NCBI GenBank assembly: GCA_036666555.1
Contig: JAVWVS010000005.1
Location: 1 to 64,000, forward strand
Direction: 5' to 3'
DNA length: 64,000 bases
Source of the DNA: UMGS1251 sp036666555
Lineage (GTDB): Bacteria; Bacillota; Clostridia; Lachnospirales; Lachnospiraceae
Part shown: positions 1 to 7,076 of the stretch, in pieces
Numbering within the stretch: position 1 is the stretch's first letter
Layout of the letters: each line of letters starts with the position of its first letter
The notes under the pieces: model-generated
What the model saw: only the letters and a program-made list of their open reading frames with translations
What the model was told of the DNA's origin: nothing
Databases searched by the model: none
Made by a program: the position numbers and the translations under genes

Positions 1-2
1 GC

Positions 3-536
3 TATGAAGCAGTGTCAGTAAGTACAATTGCAAATGAACTTGGAATGACAAAAAGTGCTTTATACAAGCATTACAAGAACAAAAGAGATATTTTCGATCA
101 TATTTTGGAGCGAATGAGTCAAATGGATGTTGAACGTGCAAAGGAATATGATATGCCTGAAGGAACCGTGGAAGAAATGGGAGAAGTATATGATCGTACG
201 GCGATTGAAAACATTAAAGTATATACCGAAGCTCAGTTCCGCTATTGGACGGAGGAGGAATTCTCATCTGGTTTCCGTAAGATGCTGACCTTGGAGCAAT
301 ATCGAAATTCAGAGATGTCTCAGTTGTATCAGCAATACTTTGTAGCAGGTCCCCTACAATATCTGGAGGATTTGTTTGACAGAATAGCGAATAGCTCTGA
401 AAATGCAAGGCTGCTTGCTCTGCATTTTTATGCACCTGTTTTTACTCTGTATAGTCTTTATGATGGCGCAATCGACAAAGAGCCTATTTTTGCTATACTA
501 CAAAAACATATCGAAAAGATGAATCAAGGAGGATAA
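3..536 (+). CDS. TetR/AcrR family regulator, 5' end cut by window edge
   Basis: The reading frame is open to the first base, and the residues before the GTG at 12 (tyrosine, glutamate, alanine) read as part of a TetR helix-turn-helix. The true start is therefore probably outside the window. The N-terminus shows the recognition helix typical of the family (GMTKSALYKHYKNK) followed by an all-helical ligand-binding part ending at 536. It would act in the cytoplasm as a dimeric ligand-responsive repressor. It ends 4 bp before a damaged methyltransferase gene, so the two probably formed one operon. The ligand is unknown. Family call is firm, function beyond that is not. Confidence 0.85.
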   Translation, partial: YEAVSVSTIANELGMTKSALYKHYKNKRDIFDHILERMSQMDVERAKEYDMPEGTVEEMGEVYDRTAIENIKVYTEAQFRYWTEEEFSSGFRKMLTLEQYRNSEMSQLYQQYFVAGPLQYLEDLFDRIANSSENARLLALHFYAPVFTLYSLYDGAIDKEPIFAILQKHIEKMNQGG

Positions 537-540
537 TATT

Positions 541-1121
541 ATGAAATATCTACGCAGTGAAAAATATAATACCCCCAAATTACAGGCGAAAATCATGGGG
601 CCAAACCCATTAAAACTACAGGAGGAATTGCTAAAGAATCACAAAATTCCAAACAAATCCACCGTGTGTGACCTTGGTAGTGGTCAAGGACTTACAAGTG
701 TATTTTTAGCAAAAGAGTATGGATTTTGTGTATATGCTACTGACCTTTGGAGCAATCCAGAGGAAAACCAAAAGTTTTTCGAGGAAATGGGTCTTGATTC
801 TACGCAAATTGTTCCCGTAAAGGCAGATGCCACAATCTGCCCTTTGAAAAAGATTGCCATGATAATTTACCACCAGCGTTACTGCTTTCATGGACTCCGG
901 AGCAACTCGACTATATGCACGATGTGATTTACTGGACAAACATGATGGAACAAACGGAGGGGATTCATATTCTTTCAGTTCATGAAATGGAAAGCAATGA
1001 CGAGGTCTGGAGTGATTGGCTAGAGCAAGACAATGAATACGCCATAAATGACAGAAAGTCAATGGAAGCCGGTGCTGGGAAGTATCTTAGCTTTATCGCA
1101 ATGATCTTGCAGAAAAAATAA
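541..1121 (+). pseudogene. SAM-dependent methyltransferase broken by an internal deletion
   Basis: The first part (541 to about 850) reads as the N-terminal half of a class I methyltransferase, with the SAM-binding motif I CDLGSGQGLTSVFLA. The end (about 852-1121, another frame) reads as the C-terminal part of the same family, ending with SMEAGAGKYLSFIAMILQKK. The frame switches near 845-855, where the in-frame continuation (ICPLKK...) stops resembling a methyltransferase. About 40-60 residues that normally hold the motif II-III region are missing. A deletion of roughly 130-150 bp that also shifted the frame explains this best. The estimate rests on recollected relatives, not an alignment. 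The first ORF alone (128 residues, stop at 927) would lack the substrate part. Confidence 0.8.
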
Positions 1122-1147
1122 ATTTGCCTTTGACACCATCCACATGC

Positions 1148-1168
1148 AAGCCCTTTATAAAGTGGCTT
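1148..1168 (+). terminator. Possible weak terminator hairpin
   Basis: AAGCC and GGCTT flank the palindrome CTTTATAAAG, and the stem is followed by a short T-rich stretch. It lies 27 bp after the broken methyltransferase. The stem has one bulge and the T-run is interrupted, so this is tentative. The rest of 1122-1337 shows no gene I can support. Confidence 0.3.
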
Positions 1169-1337
1169 TCTTTGTATTGCAGGCAAAGGTTACGGAAAGT
1201 AGCTGGTAGATTTTATCTGCAGCCACTATGCTTCAAAATACGCCACCATGCTGACCATTCCATTCTATCAGAGTTGTGGATATGATCTATCTTTCCAAAG
1301 AGTTATAAAACTATTGATAATCAATATAAAAACCGGA

Positions 1338-1523
1338 TTATTTTCTAAATAAGAGGTTGATCAGTGCTATGATCATGATAGGTGTACCGATAAAAAATAG
1401 GCCACAGATAAACCTTACCGAAAACGAAGCGATAGAGTCTATTAACCCAAAACCGATACAGGCTGTAGCAATACCAAATATCATTGTAATTATACTTAAT
1501 AAAACTTTTCCTTTTTTGCTCAT
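1338..1523 (-). CDS. Small two-helix membrane protein
   Basis: A 61-residue protein with two hydrophobic segments (about residues 7-29 and 35-57), a lysine-rich start (MSKKGK) and an RK end. I chose the ATG at 1523 because GGAGG lies 8 bp upstream on the minus strand; the two upstream ATGs in the same frame have no such site. It stands alone between the methyltransferase remnant and the AEC transporter, transcribed in the same direction as the transporter. The overlapping minus-strand frame reaching 1566 is a shadow. I do not recognise the family; it resembles the many short, unassigned two-helix membrane proteins of Firmicutes. Confidence 0.5.
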   Translation of the reverse strand: MSKKGKVLLSIITMIFGIATACIGFGLIDSIASFSVRFICGLFFIGTPIMIIALINLLFRK

Positions 1524-1614
1524 TCTTGTGTCCTCCATTCTTGTCATCATTTACATATTGTATCACATAAATATAAGTTCAGCCAAAGACAGCTCCGCAG
1601 TCATTCCTACCGCA

Positions 1615-2565
1615 TCAAATAACAGGCAGTAAAAGACAAAAATGGGATAAGAGAGAAATCCAAAAAAAGAGCGTAACAATAGAGCATAGCGAGCCAACCA
1701 CTACAATCTGTCCTGCCAATTCATCATCTGCTTGCATCTGCTGTGCCATTGTAAAACTGCTCACTGCCGTAGGACTGGCAAACATGGCAAGCAGTGCGCC
1801 CAACTCCACGCCACGAAAACCCAAAGCGATGGACAGCGAAACAAAGCACAGAGGGATTAGAACCAATCGACCGCTGACCGCAGCAAAAATGTGCTTAAGA
1901 TTTGGCTGCAAACGAGAAAATGTAAAGGACCCACCCAAAATAATCAGTGCTAAAGGGGTAGCAATCTTGGAAATGTCGCGCACGGTCTGCTCAAGAATGA
2001 GGGGCAATCGGATGCCGCTGAGTAAAAAAGCAAAGGCAGCTGCCGCACCTAAAATCAATGGATTTTTAATGATACCTATCAGAATCCGCTTGATATCTAC
2101 CTTGCTACCCTGGAAAATTTCCAGAGCAACTACCGAGAGCAGATTAAACAGGGGAATAACAAACGCAATCAGGACAGCGGTTGTTCCGGTCTTGGATGCA
2201 CCAAATAACGAGGCCGCCATGGGTAGCCCGAACAGAATATAATTGCTGCGAAAAATTCCCTGTATCATTACGCCACGCCGTAGATTGCTTTTTTCAAAGT
2301 GTGGAACCAGAAGTAGGAGTACAGCAAACATTGTCAATACGCATAGGACTGCAAAAATGACAAGACGTGGCTGAAAGGAGACAGAGAAGTCGCTATCATA
2401 CACATTCATAAACAAAATGGTTGGAAGAAATACGCTAAAACAAAGTTTGTTGAGCTGGCGTAGGAAATCTTCGGTAAATAGTCCGATTTTGCGCAAAAAA
2501 TAACCAAGTGCCATCATCAAAAATAGAGGACAAACTACTGAAAATGCCAGTGAAAAGCTATTCAT
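1615..2565 (-). CDS. AEC family (auxin efflux carrier-like) transporter
   Basis: A 316-residue hydrophobic protein with about ten membrane segments, starting with the family-typical N-terminus LGYFLRKIGLF...LNKLCFSVFLPTILF. The C-terminal half shows the second repeat (ATPLALIILGGSF, FASPTAVSSFTMAQQM). AEC proteins export or import small organic anions such as malate or amino-acid-derived acids; the substrate cannot be read here. The start ATG at 2565 overlaps the stop of the upstream VOC gene by 8 bp, which argues for translational coupling. A TTG at 2580 is possible but less likely. It is the last gene of a PEBP-VOC-AEC operon. Confidence 0.85.
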   Translation of the reverse strand: MNSFSLAFSVVCPLFLMMALGYFLRKIGLFTEDFLRQLNKLCFSVFLPTILFMNVYDSDFSVSFQPRLVIFAVLCVLTMFAVLLLLVPHFEKSNLRRGVMIQGIFRSNYILFGLPMAASLFGASKTGTTAVLIAFVIPLFNLLSVVALEIFQGSKVDIKRILIGIIKNPLILGAAAAFAFLLSGIRLPLILEQTVRDISKIATPLALIILGGSFTFSRLQPNLKHIFAAVSGRLVLIPLCFVSLSIALGFRGVELGALLAMFASPTAVSSFTMAQQMQADDELAGQIVVVGSLCSIVTLFFWISLLSHFCLLLPVI

Positions 2566-2929
2566 AGCTGCACAGCTCAATTAAATTTCCATCTGGATCA
2601 CGCAGATAAATGGAGCGCATCTCACCCTTTACACCGTGTCGTGTCACAACACCAAGTTCTATGCTGATTCCGCACTCCATCAGTTTTTCTCTGCACAACG
2701 CAAGAGTATCATCAATCTCGAAGCAAAAATCGGCGCTCCCAGTCTGTACATGGAAAGCCTTAGGTTCAAGCTCATGCCCTTTCAAATGGACATTGATTTT
2801 GAAATCCCCAGAAAACAGCTCCCAACGCCCTCCTGCATCCTGTGCTTGAAAGCCAAGTGCCTCATAAAAAGCAATGCAGGCGGGCAGGTTGGAAGTGGTG
2901 ATGACCATGTGGTCAACCTTACGAATCAT
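2558..2929 (-). CDS. VOC family (glyoxalase/dioxygenase fold) protein
   Basis: A 123-residue single-domain protein of two beta-alpha-beta-beta-beta repeats. It begins MIRKVDHMVITTSNL (first metal-ligand His position) and ends with the family signature SIYLRDPDGNLIELCSYE, whose Glu is the usual last metal ligand. Members include glyoxalase I, fosfomycin or bleomycin resistance proteins and dioxygenases; nothing here selects among them. The ATG overlaps the PEBP stop by 4 bp, and its own stop overlaps the AEC transporter start by 8 bp, so it is the middle gene of a tight three-gene operon. Confidence 0.85.
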   Translation of the reverse strand: MIRKVDHMVITTSNLPACIAFYEALGFQAQDAGGRWELFSGDFKINVHLKGHELEPKAFHVQTGSADFCFEIDDTLALCREKLMECGISIELGVVTRHGVKGEMRSIYLRDPDGNLIELCSYE

Positions 2930-3444
2930 TTGGACACCTCCTCATGAAGATATAAGCCTTTTAGGGTATACTGGGACAGAATATGTCCGTCCATTTTGCG
3001 GTGCAGTTCATTAAATAAGAAGCCGTTGTTCAAATCAAGCAGACTGTCCAGTGCATATACGTGAAGCTCATACAGGTGCGGTGCATCAGGGGGACACATG
3101 CCACCATAGAAGCTGGAAAGCTCTACGCTCTGTCCGCCACCTTGCATACTTGTCCAACTGTTTGCACCTTGCACGAAGTCAGTTGCGGTTTGGCTCTCAT
3201 TTTCCAAAAGCTCAGTGCGGGTGATGTTGGCTGCTAGCCAGTGAATCCACGCAAATCCGCCACTGACGGGATAGGCATCCTTATCCTCTAATACCAATGC
3301 ATAACAAACGGTTCCCACAGGTGCATCTTCAATCCGAACCGGAATGGAACAGGTGGGGATTCCGCCCTCGCTAAAATTTGTTCCACGTTTTCCGTACTTA
3401 TCGTTGAATACACCGTCCACGATTCCACTACTATAAACTTTCAT
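2926..3444 (-). CDS. YbhB/YbcL-type PEBP family protein
   Basis: A 172-residue phosphatidylethanolamine-binding-protein fold. The residues SIPVRIEDAPVGTVCYALVLEDKDA and GFAWIHWLAANI correspond to the ligand-pocket strands of bacterial Raf-kinase-inhibitor-like proteins, and FYGGMCPPDAPHLYELHVYALD to the second pocket loop. There is no signal peptide, so it should be cytoplasmic. Bacterial members have no settled role. It is the first gene of the PEBP-VOC-AEC operon, with a readable promoter at 3479-3507 and the HxlR regulator gene just upstream on the same strand. Confidence 0.85.
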   Translation of the reverse strand: MKVYSSGIVDGVFNDKYGKRGTNFSEGGIPTCSIPVRIEDAPVGTVCYALVLEDKDAYPVSGGFAWIHWLAANITRTELLENESQTATDFVQGANSWTSMQGGGQSVELSSFYGGMCPPDAPHLYELHVYALDSLLDLNNGFLFNELHRKMDGHILSQYTLKGLYLHEEVSK

Positions 3445-3478
3445 AAAAAATCCTCCTATCCTTGTATTTGATGATTTT

Positions 3479-3507
3479 AGTATATAACTGTAGGGTTCAC
3501 TTGTAAA
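3479..3507 (-). promoter_or_regulatory. SigA-type promoter of the PEBP-VOC-AEC operon
   Basis: On the minus strand TTTACA (3507-3502) is followed after exactly 17 bp by TATACT (3484-3479). It lies about 35 bp upstream of the PEBP start, and an AGGAGG ribosome site precedes that ATG. A 7-bp-arm palindrome abuts the upstream edge of the -35 box. Confidence 0.65.
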
Positions 3508-3508
3508 T

Positions 3509-3528
3509 TACCCACTTTTTTGTGGGTA
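3509..3528. promoter_or_regulatory. Candidate HxlR operator (palindrome)
   Basis: TACCCAC and GTGGGTA flank a 6-bp T-run, a perfect 7-bp inverted repeat immediately upstream of the -35 box of the PEBP operon. There is no T-tract outside the stem on the minus strand, so it is unlikely to be the terminator of the HxlR gene. HxlR proteins bind such repeats as dimers; that this one does so is inferred from position. Confidence 0.5.
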
Positions 3529-3552
3529 CTGTGAAATAGAAAAAGGGGCTGA

Positions 3553-3915
3553 TCATAAGATAACACCTTTTTCCCGCAGAACATCTTCCATATTATTCTC
3601 CAACATATAATCAATGCCCACAGACTGCATGATTTCCAATGCCTCGAGCATCTTCCGCCCGCGTTCCTCCGTGAGGAAATACTCTACGTGCAGAGGAAAG
3701 CCTTCGTGGGTTTTTTTGTCCACGAGACCGAACATAATCAATTCTTTCAGCTGCTCAAGCAGCATCTTTTGCGTGATACCCTCGATATCTTTTTCCAGCT
3801 TGGCAAGGGAGGTATGTCCCAGCCGAAGCCTCCATAAAATAATGGTTTTCCATTTTCCTTTAATCATGTCATGAGTGAGTTCCAATGGACAAGTGTACTT
3901 TTTCCGAAGCAGCAT
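3553..3915 (-). CDS. HxlR-type winged-helix regulator
   Basis: A 120-residue regulator with the family pattern: an N-terminal cysteine in KYTCPLELTHDMIKGKWKTIILWRL, then helix-turn-helix residues LEKDIEGITQKMLLEQLKEL and the wing GLVDKKTHEGFPLHVEYFLTERG-like end. HxlR/YodB-type proteins often sense electrophiles or oxidants through that cysteine. The ATG at 3915 is preferred over a GTG 9 bp upstream because AGGAGG lies 8 bp before it, with the GTG inside that site. It is transcribed toward the PEBP-VOC-AEC genes, which are its likely targets. The pairing of a redox-type sensor with a VOC enzyme and an exporter suggests detoxification, but that is inference. Confidence 0.85.
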   Translation of the reverse strand: MLLRKKYTCPLELTHDMIKGKWKTIILWRLRLGHTSLAKLEKDIEGITQKMLLEQLKELIMFGLVDKKTHEGFPLHVEYFLTEERGRKMLEALEIMQSVGIDYMLENNMEDVLREKGVIL

Positions 3916-3951
3916 GGAAAACACCTCCTTTTATCTTACTTTGATAGGTTG

Positions 3952-3960
3952 ATTATACCA
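3952..3960 (-). promoter_or_regulatory. Extended -10 promoter of the HxlR gene
   Basis: On the minus strand TGG directly precedes TATAAT, an extended -10 element about 36 bp before the HxlR start. No good -35 box is seen 16-18 bp further upstream, where instead the arm of a large inverted repeat lies. Confidence 0.5.
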
Positions 3961-3969
3961 TAGAGAAAG

Positions 3970-4008
3970 TGAAAATCCTATTCAGTTGTTAAAGAAATAG
4001 GATTTTCA
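3970..4008. repeat. 13-bp inverted repeat between divergent promoters
   Basis: TGAAAATCCTATT (3970-3982) and AATAGGATTTTCA (3996-4008) form a perfect 13-bp inverted repeat with a 13-bp centre. It sits between the HxlR extended -10 element and the -35 box of the TetR gene, so it could be a shared operator. No T-tract follows either arm. Confidence 0.75.
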
Positions 4009-4012
4009 AAGA

Positions 4013-4041
4013 TTGACAAGAGGGTTGCTTTATACTATAAT
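4013..4041 (+). promoter_or_regulatory. Consensus SigA promoter of the TetR-DUF2871 operon
   Basis: TTGACA (4013-4018), a 17-bp spacer and TATAAT (4036-4041) match the consensus exactly. Transcription should begin near 4048. Confidence 0.85.
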
Positions 4042-4053
4042 GAACGTTGTTCA
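4041..4053. promoter_or_regulatory. Candidate TetR operator
   Basis: TGAAC-GTT-GTTCA is a perfect palindrome that starts on the last base of the -10 box and covers the expected transcription start. This is a usual place for an autorepressor site of the TetR protein encoded just downstream. Confidence 0.6.
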
Positions 4054-4076
4054 ATATAGGAAAGAAGGTGAAGAAA

Positions 4077-4646
4077 ATTAATAAAATCGTCACGTCTAGG
4101 GAAGCAATTTTAAAAACGTGCAGGGAATTGGCAGCGGAGCAAGGACTGCAGTCTCTGAATATGCGGGCGGTAGCACAAAAAAGTCATGTTTCCATTGGAT
4201 CAATTTATAACTATTTCCCATCGAAAGAGGAGTTGATTGCCGCCACGATACAAGAGGTGTGGCACGAAATTTTTCATATGGGTAAAGTGTGTAAAGAAGG
4301 AACTCCGTTTTCGGAATATGTGGAGGAAATCTTTCGAAATGTGCAAGAGGGTGCAGCCAGATACCCTACTTTTTTTACATCCCACTCTTTGAGTTTTGCA
4401 AATGCGGAAAAAGGAAAAGCCAAGCAAGTGATGGAAGAGTATGTTACCCATATGAAAGTAGGACTTTTGAAAACGTTGCAAAACGATAAAAAGGTGAGGG
4501 AAAATGCATTTTCAACAGAGTTTACACAATCTGAGTTTGTGGGATTTGTTTTCACCAGCTTGATTTCGTTGCTGATGAATCAGGAAAGTTCCTGCAAAAT
4601 ATTAATAGAAATGATTAAGCGTTCTATTTATGAAGCAAATAGTTAG
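4077..4646 (+). CDS. TetR family regulator, probable ATT start
   Basis: The protein (189 residues from ATT 4077) has a TetR N-terminal DNA-binding domain: KIVTSREAILKTCRELAAEQG, then MRAVAQKSHVSIGSIYNYFPSKEEL. The only in-frame starts upstream are TTG 4047, which precedes the predicted transcription start, and GTG 4068, which touches the ribosome site AGAAGG (4062-4067). ATT 4077 sits 9 bp after that site, and its next codons read N-K-I-V-T-S, the common N-terminus of relatives that start with ATG. The next ATG lies inside the DNA-binding domain. It is followed after 32 bp by the DUF2871 membrane protein, probably in one operon. The regulator call is firm; the start is an inference. Confidence 0.8.
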   Translation: MNKIVTSREAILKTCRELAAEQGLQSLNMRAVAQKSHVSIGSIYNYFPSKEELIAATIQEVWHEIFHMGKVCKEGTPFSEYVEEIFRNVQEGAARYPTFFTSHSLSFANAEKGKAKQVMEEYVTHMKVGLLKTLQNDKKVRENAFSTEFTQSEFVGFVFTSLISLLMNQESSCKILIEMIKRSIYEANS

Positions 4647-4678
4647 ATAAAGTTCAACTGGAAAGGGGACTAATGATT

Positions 4679-5116
4679 ATGAAGAAATTAATTAATACCG
4701 CTTTTATGTATGCCATTGCAGCTATTGTCTGCGGCGTGTTTTACAGGGAATTTACAAAATTTATGTCTTTTACGGGACGTACCACCTTGGCGTTCACACA
4801 TTTGCACCTATTTGTATTAGGCACGGGAGTCTTTCTGATTCTTGCATTATTTAGTATGCAGACAGACATACTGGAACAAAAAAAGTTCCGCATGTTTTTT
4901 GCGACATACAACATTGGACTGCCGTTGATGGTGGTGATGTTTTTCGTCCGGGGAATTTTGCAGGTGTTGGAAACTCCTTTAACAAAAGGAATGAATGCAG
5001 CTATTTCCGGTATGGCAGGAATGACTCACATCATTTTAACGGTTGCGATTGTACTATTATTTCTGAGTCTGAAACAAGTATCCATTACACAAATAACGGG
5101 GGCACATTTTGGATAA
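4679..5116 (+). CDS. DUF2871-type four-helix membrane protein
   Basis: A 145-residue protein with four hydrophobic segments and conserved histidines within FTHLHLFVLGTGVFLILAL and the motif YREFTKF near the N-terminus, matching my recollection of the DUF2871 family. Its biochemical role is unknown. Two ATGs compete: 4673 lies only a few bases after AAAGGGG, whereas 4679 gives a normal spacing, so I prefer 4679. It follows the TetR gene closely and is probably controlled by it through the palindrome at 4041-4053. Confidence 0.75.
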   Translation: MKKLINTAFMYAIAAIVCGVFYREFTKFMSFTGRTTLAFTHLHLFVLGTGVFLILALFSMQTDILEQKKFRMFFATYNIGLPLMVVMFFVRGILQVLETPLTKGMNAAISGMAGMTHIILTVAIVLLFLSLKQVSITQITGAHFG

Positions 5117-5123
5117 AATATCG

Positions 5124-5152
5124 TTTGTTTTTGCATGAACATATGGTATACT
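5124..5152 (+). promoter_or_regulatory. Extended -10 promoter before asnB
   Basis: TATACT (5147-5152) is preceded by TGG, giving an extended -10 element, with a weak TTTGTT 17 bp upstream. It lies 34 bp before the asnB start and is the only good candidate in the 70-bp gap. Confidence 0.5.
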
Positions 5153-5186
5153 AAAGTGATATTGCAACTTAAAGGAGAACAAGATT

Positions 5187-7052
5187 ATGTGTGGATTTAC
5201 AGGATTTGTCGGAAAAGTCGACCATCCGGAGCAAGTGCTTGAGAACATGATGAATACCATCGTGCACCGTGGACCGGATAGTGAGGGGAAATTTTTAGAC
5301 GAAGAGGCAGCACTTGGGTTTCGCCGTCTTAGTATTATAGATATATCAGCTACCGGGGATCAACCACTATATAATGAGGATCGTTCCAAAGTCCTTACAT
5401 TTAACGGAGAGATTTATAATTATCAGGAACTGAGAGAAGAACTGATTGCTGCAGGGCACGTATTTGCGTCCAATACCGATTCCGAAACTCTTCTTCATGG
5501 ATACGAAGAGTGGGGCGAAAAATTGGTAGAACGTCTTCGCGGTATGTTTGCATTTGTAATCTGGGACCAAAAAGCGAAAAAATTATTTGGTGCCAGAGAT
5601 ATTTTTGGTATCAAACCATTTTACTTTGCAAAAATGAATGGAAGTTTTTTGTTTGGCTCGGAGATTAAGACATTTATGGAACACCCACATTTTAACAAAG
5701 AATTTCGAAAAGAAGCATTGGGCAATTATCTGTCTTTTCAATTTGTACCAACGAATGAAACGTTTTTTAAAGGCGTATACTGCTTGCAACCGGGACACAG
5801 TTTTGCGTATGAGAATGGCAAGATGAGCATTAGACGATATTTCGAACCTCATTTTACAGGAGATACGAAGAAGCCCTTTGAAGAAATTGTAGATGAAATC
5901 GAACAGACCATGAAAGAATCTGTGGAAAAGCACAAGATTAGTGATGTAGAAGTTGCATCCTACCTGTCAAGTGGCGTGGATTCCAGCTATCTTACCTATT
6001 TAGCGCAAGTGGATCACACCTTTACGGTGGGATTTGGAGAAGAAAAGTACAGTGAAATCAAAGATGCAAAAGAATTTGCCGAAAGTATTCATATGGAAAA
6101 TGACAGCAAGATTATTGAACCGGAGGAGTACTGGGACAAATTATCGGATATTCAATATTATATGGACGAACCGGTTGCAGATCCGGCAGCCATTGCACTT
6201 TATTTTTTAAGTCAGGAAGCTGCTAAAAAAGTCAAGGTGGTACTTTCGGGAGAAGGCTCTGATGAGCTGTTTGGCGGTTACAATATCTATTGTGAACCAC
6301 TGGAGCATACGGCATTTAATAAAATCCCTATGTGGCTTCGGAGAGGACTTGGTAAATTTGCAGAGAATTGTCTTCCTAGAGAGATGAAGGGACGAGGATT
6401 TTTGATGCGTCATGGAAAAACACTGGAAGAACGATATTTTGCAAATGCAACGAATATTTTCACCGAAAAAGAAGCGAACAAATTAATTAAGACCGGAAGT
6501 GAGCCGGGAATTCGCAAAGTAACAGCACCACTTTACAACAGAGTAAAAGGGAAAGATCCGGTTACAAAGATGCAATACGTGGATCTACATTTGTGGCTGG
6601 TACATGATATCTTAATGAAGGGTGATAAGATGGGGATGGCTAATTCTTTAGAGGTAAGAGTGCCATTTTTAGACAAGAAAGTACTGGAACTTGCAGAAAC
6701 ACTTCCACTTCATTATAAAGTGCGTGCACCCAAGACAAAGGTAGCGCTTCGTGCAGCAGCGGATAAGGTGATTCGAAAGAAAACGGCAGAGAAAAAGAAA
6801 TTGGGATTTCCAATACCCATAAGGGTGTGGTTAAGAGAAGAAAAATATTATCAGATTGTGAAAGAACAGTTTGTGTCCAAAGCAGCCCAAGAATTTTTTG
6901 ACATCAAGTATTTGAACAAGCTGTTGGAGGAGCACAAAGAAGGAAAATATGACAATAGTCGAAAAATATGGACGGTATATATTTTCCTGTTATGGTACGA
7001 TCGTTTCTTTGGGCATGGGAAGCCGGTACATCCGGTCATGAATCAGCAATAA
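5187..7052 (+). CDS. asnB: Asparagine synthase (glutamine-hydrolysing)
   Basis: A 621-residue two-domain amidotransferase. The N-terminal Ntn-type glutaminase domain begins MCGFTGF, so Cys2 becomes the nucleophile after Met removal, and has the expected IVHRGPD motif. The C-terminal synthetase has the PP-loop SSGVDSS at residues 261-267 and the later SGEGSDELFGGY motif. It makes asparagine from aspartate, glutamine and ATP; some AsnB proteins of Firmicutes instead amidate meso-diaminopimelate in wall precursors. It ends 24 bp before a SEDS-family gene with no terminator between, which makes the wall role worth considering. The start follows AAAGGAG by 9 bp. Confidence 0.93.
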   Translation: MCGFTGFVGKVDHPEQVLENMMNTIVHRGPDSEGKFLDEEAALGFRRLSIIDISATGDQPLYNEDRSKVLTFNGEIYNYQELREELIAAGHVFASNTDSETLLHGYEEWGEKLVERLRGMFAFVIWDQKAKKLFGARDIFGIKPFYFAKMNGSFLFGSEIKTFMEHPHFNKEFRKEALGNYLSFQFVPTNETFFKGVYCLQPGHSFAYENGKMSIRRYFEPHFTGDTKKPFEEIVDEIEQTMKESVEKHKISDVEVASYLSSGVDSSYLTYLAQVDHTFTVGFGEEKYSEIKDAKEFAESIHMENDSKIIEPEEYWDKLSDIQYYMDEPVADPAAIALYFLSQEAAKKVKVVLSGEGSDELFGGYNIYCEPLEHTAFNKIPMWLRRGLGKFAENCLPREMKGRGFLMRHGKTLEERYFANATNIFTEKEANKLIKTGSEPGIRKVTAPLYNRVKGKDPVTKMQYVDLHLWLVHDILMKGDKMGMANSLEVRVPFLDKKVLELAETLPLHYKVRAPKTKVALRAAADKVIRKKTAEKKKLGFPIPIRVWLREEKYYQIVKEQFVSKAAQEFFDIKYLNKLLEEHKEGKYDNSRKIWTVYIFLLWYDRFFGHGKPVHPVMNQQ

Positions 7053-7076
7053 TCAGTAATCAGTGGGAGTATAAGA

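Noticed and set aside
1200..1337. A short open stretch reading like a coding remnant upstream of the small membrane protein
   Set aside because: No start, no ribosome site and no family motif that I can name; too short to support.
1784..2242. A 152-codon frame on the plus strand inside the AEC transporter
   Set aside because: Antisense shadow of a clear membrane transporter; no ribosome site.
4047..4049. TTG as the start of the second TetR gene
   Set aside because: It lies at or before the predicted transcription start of a consensus promoter.
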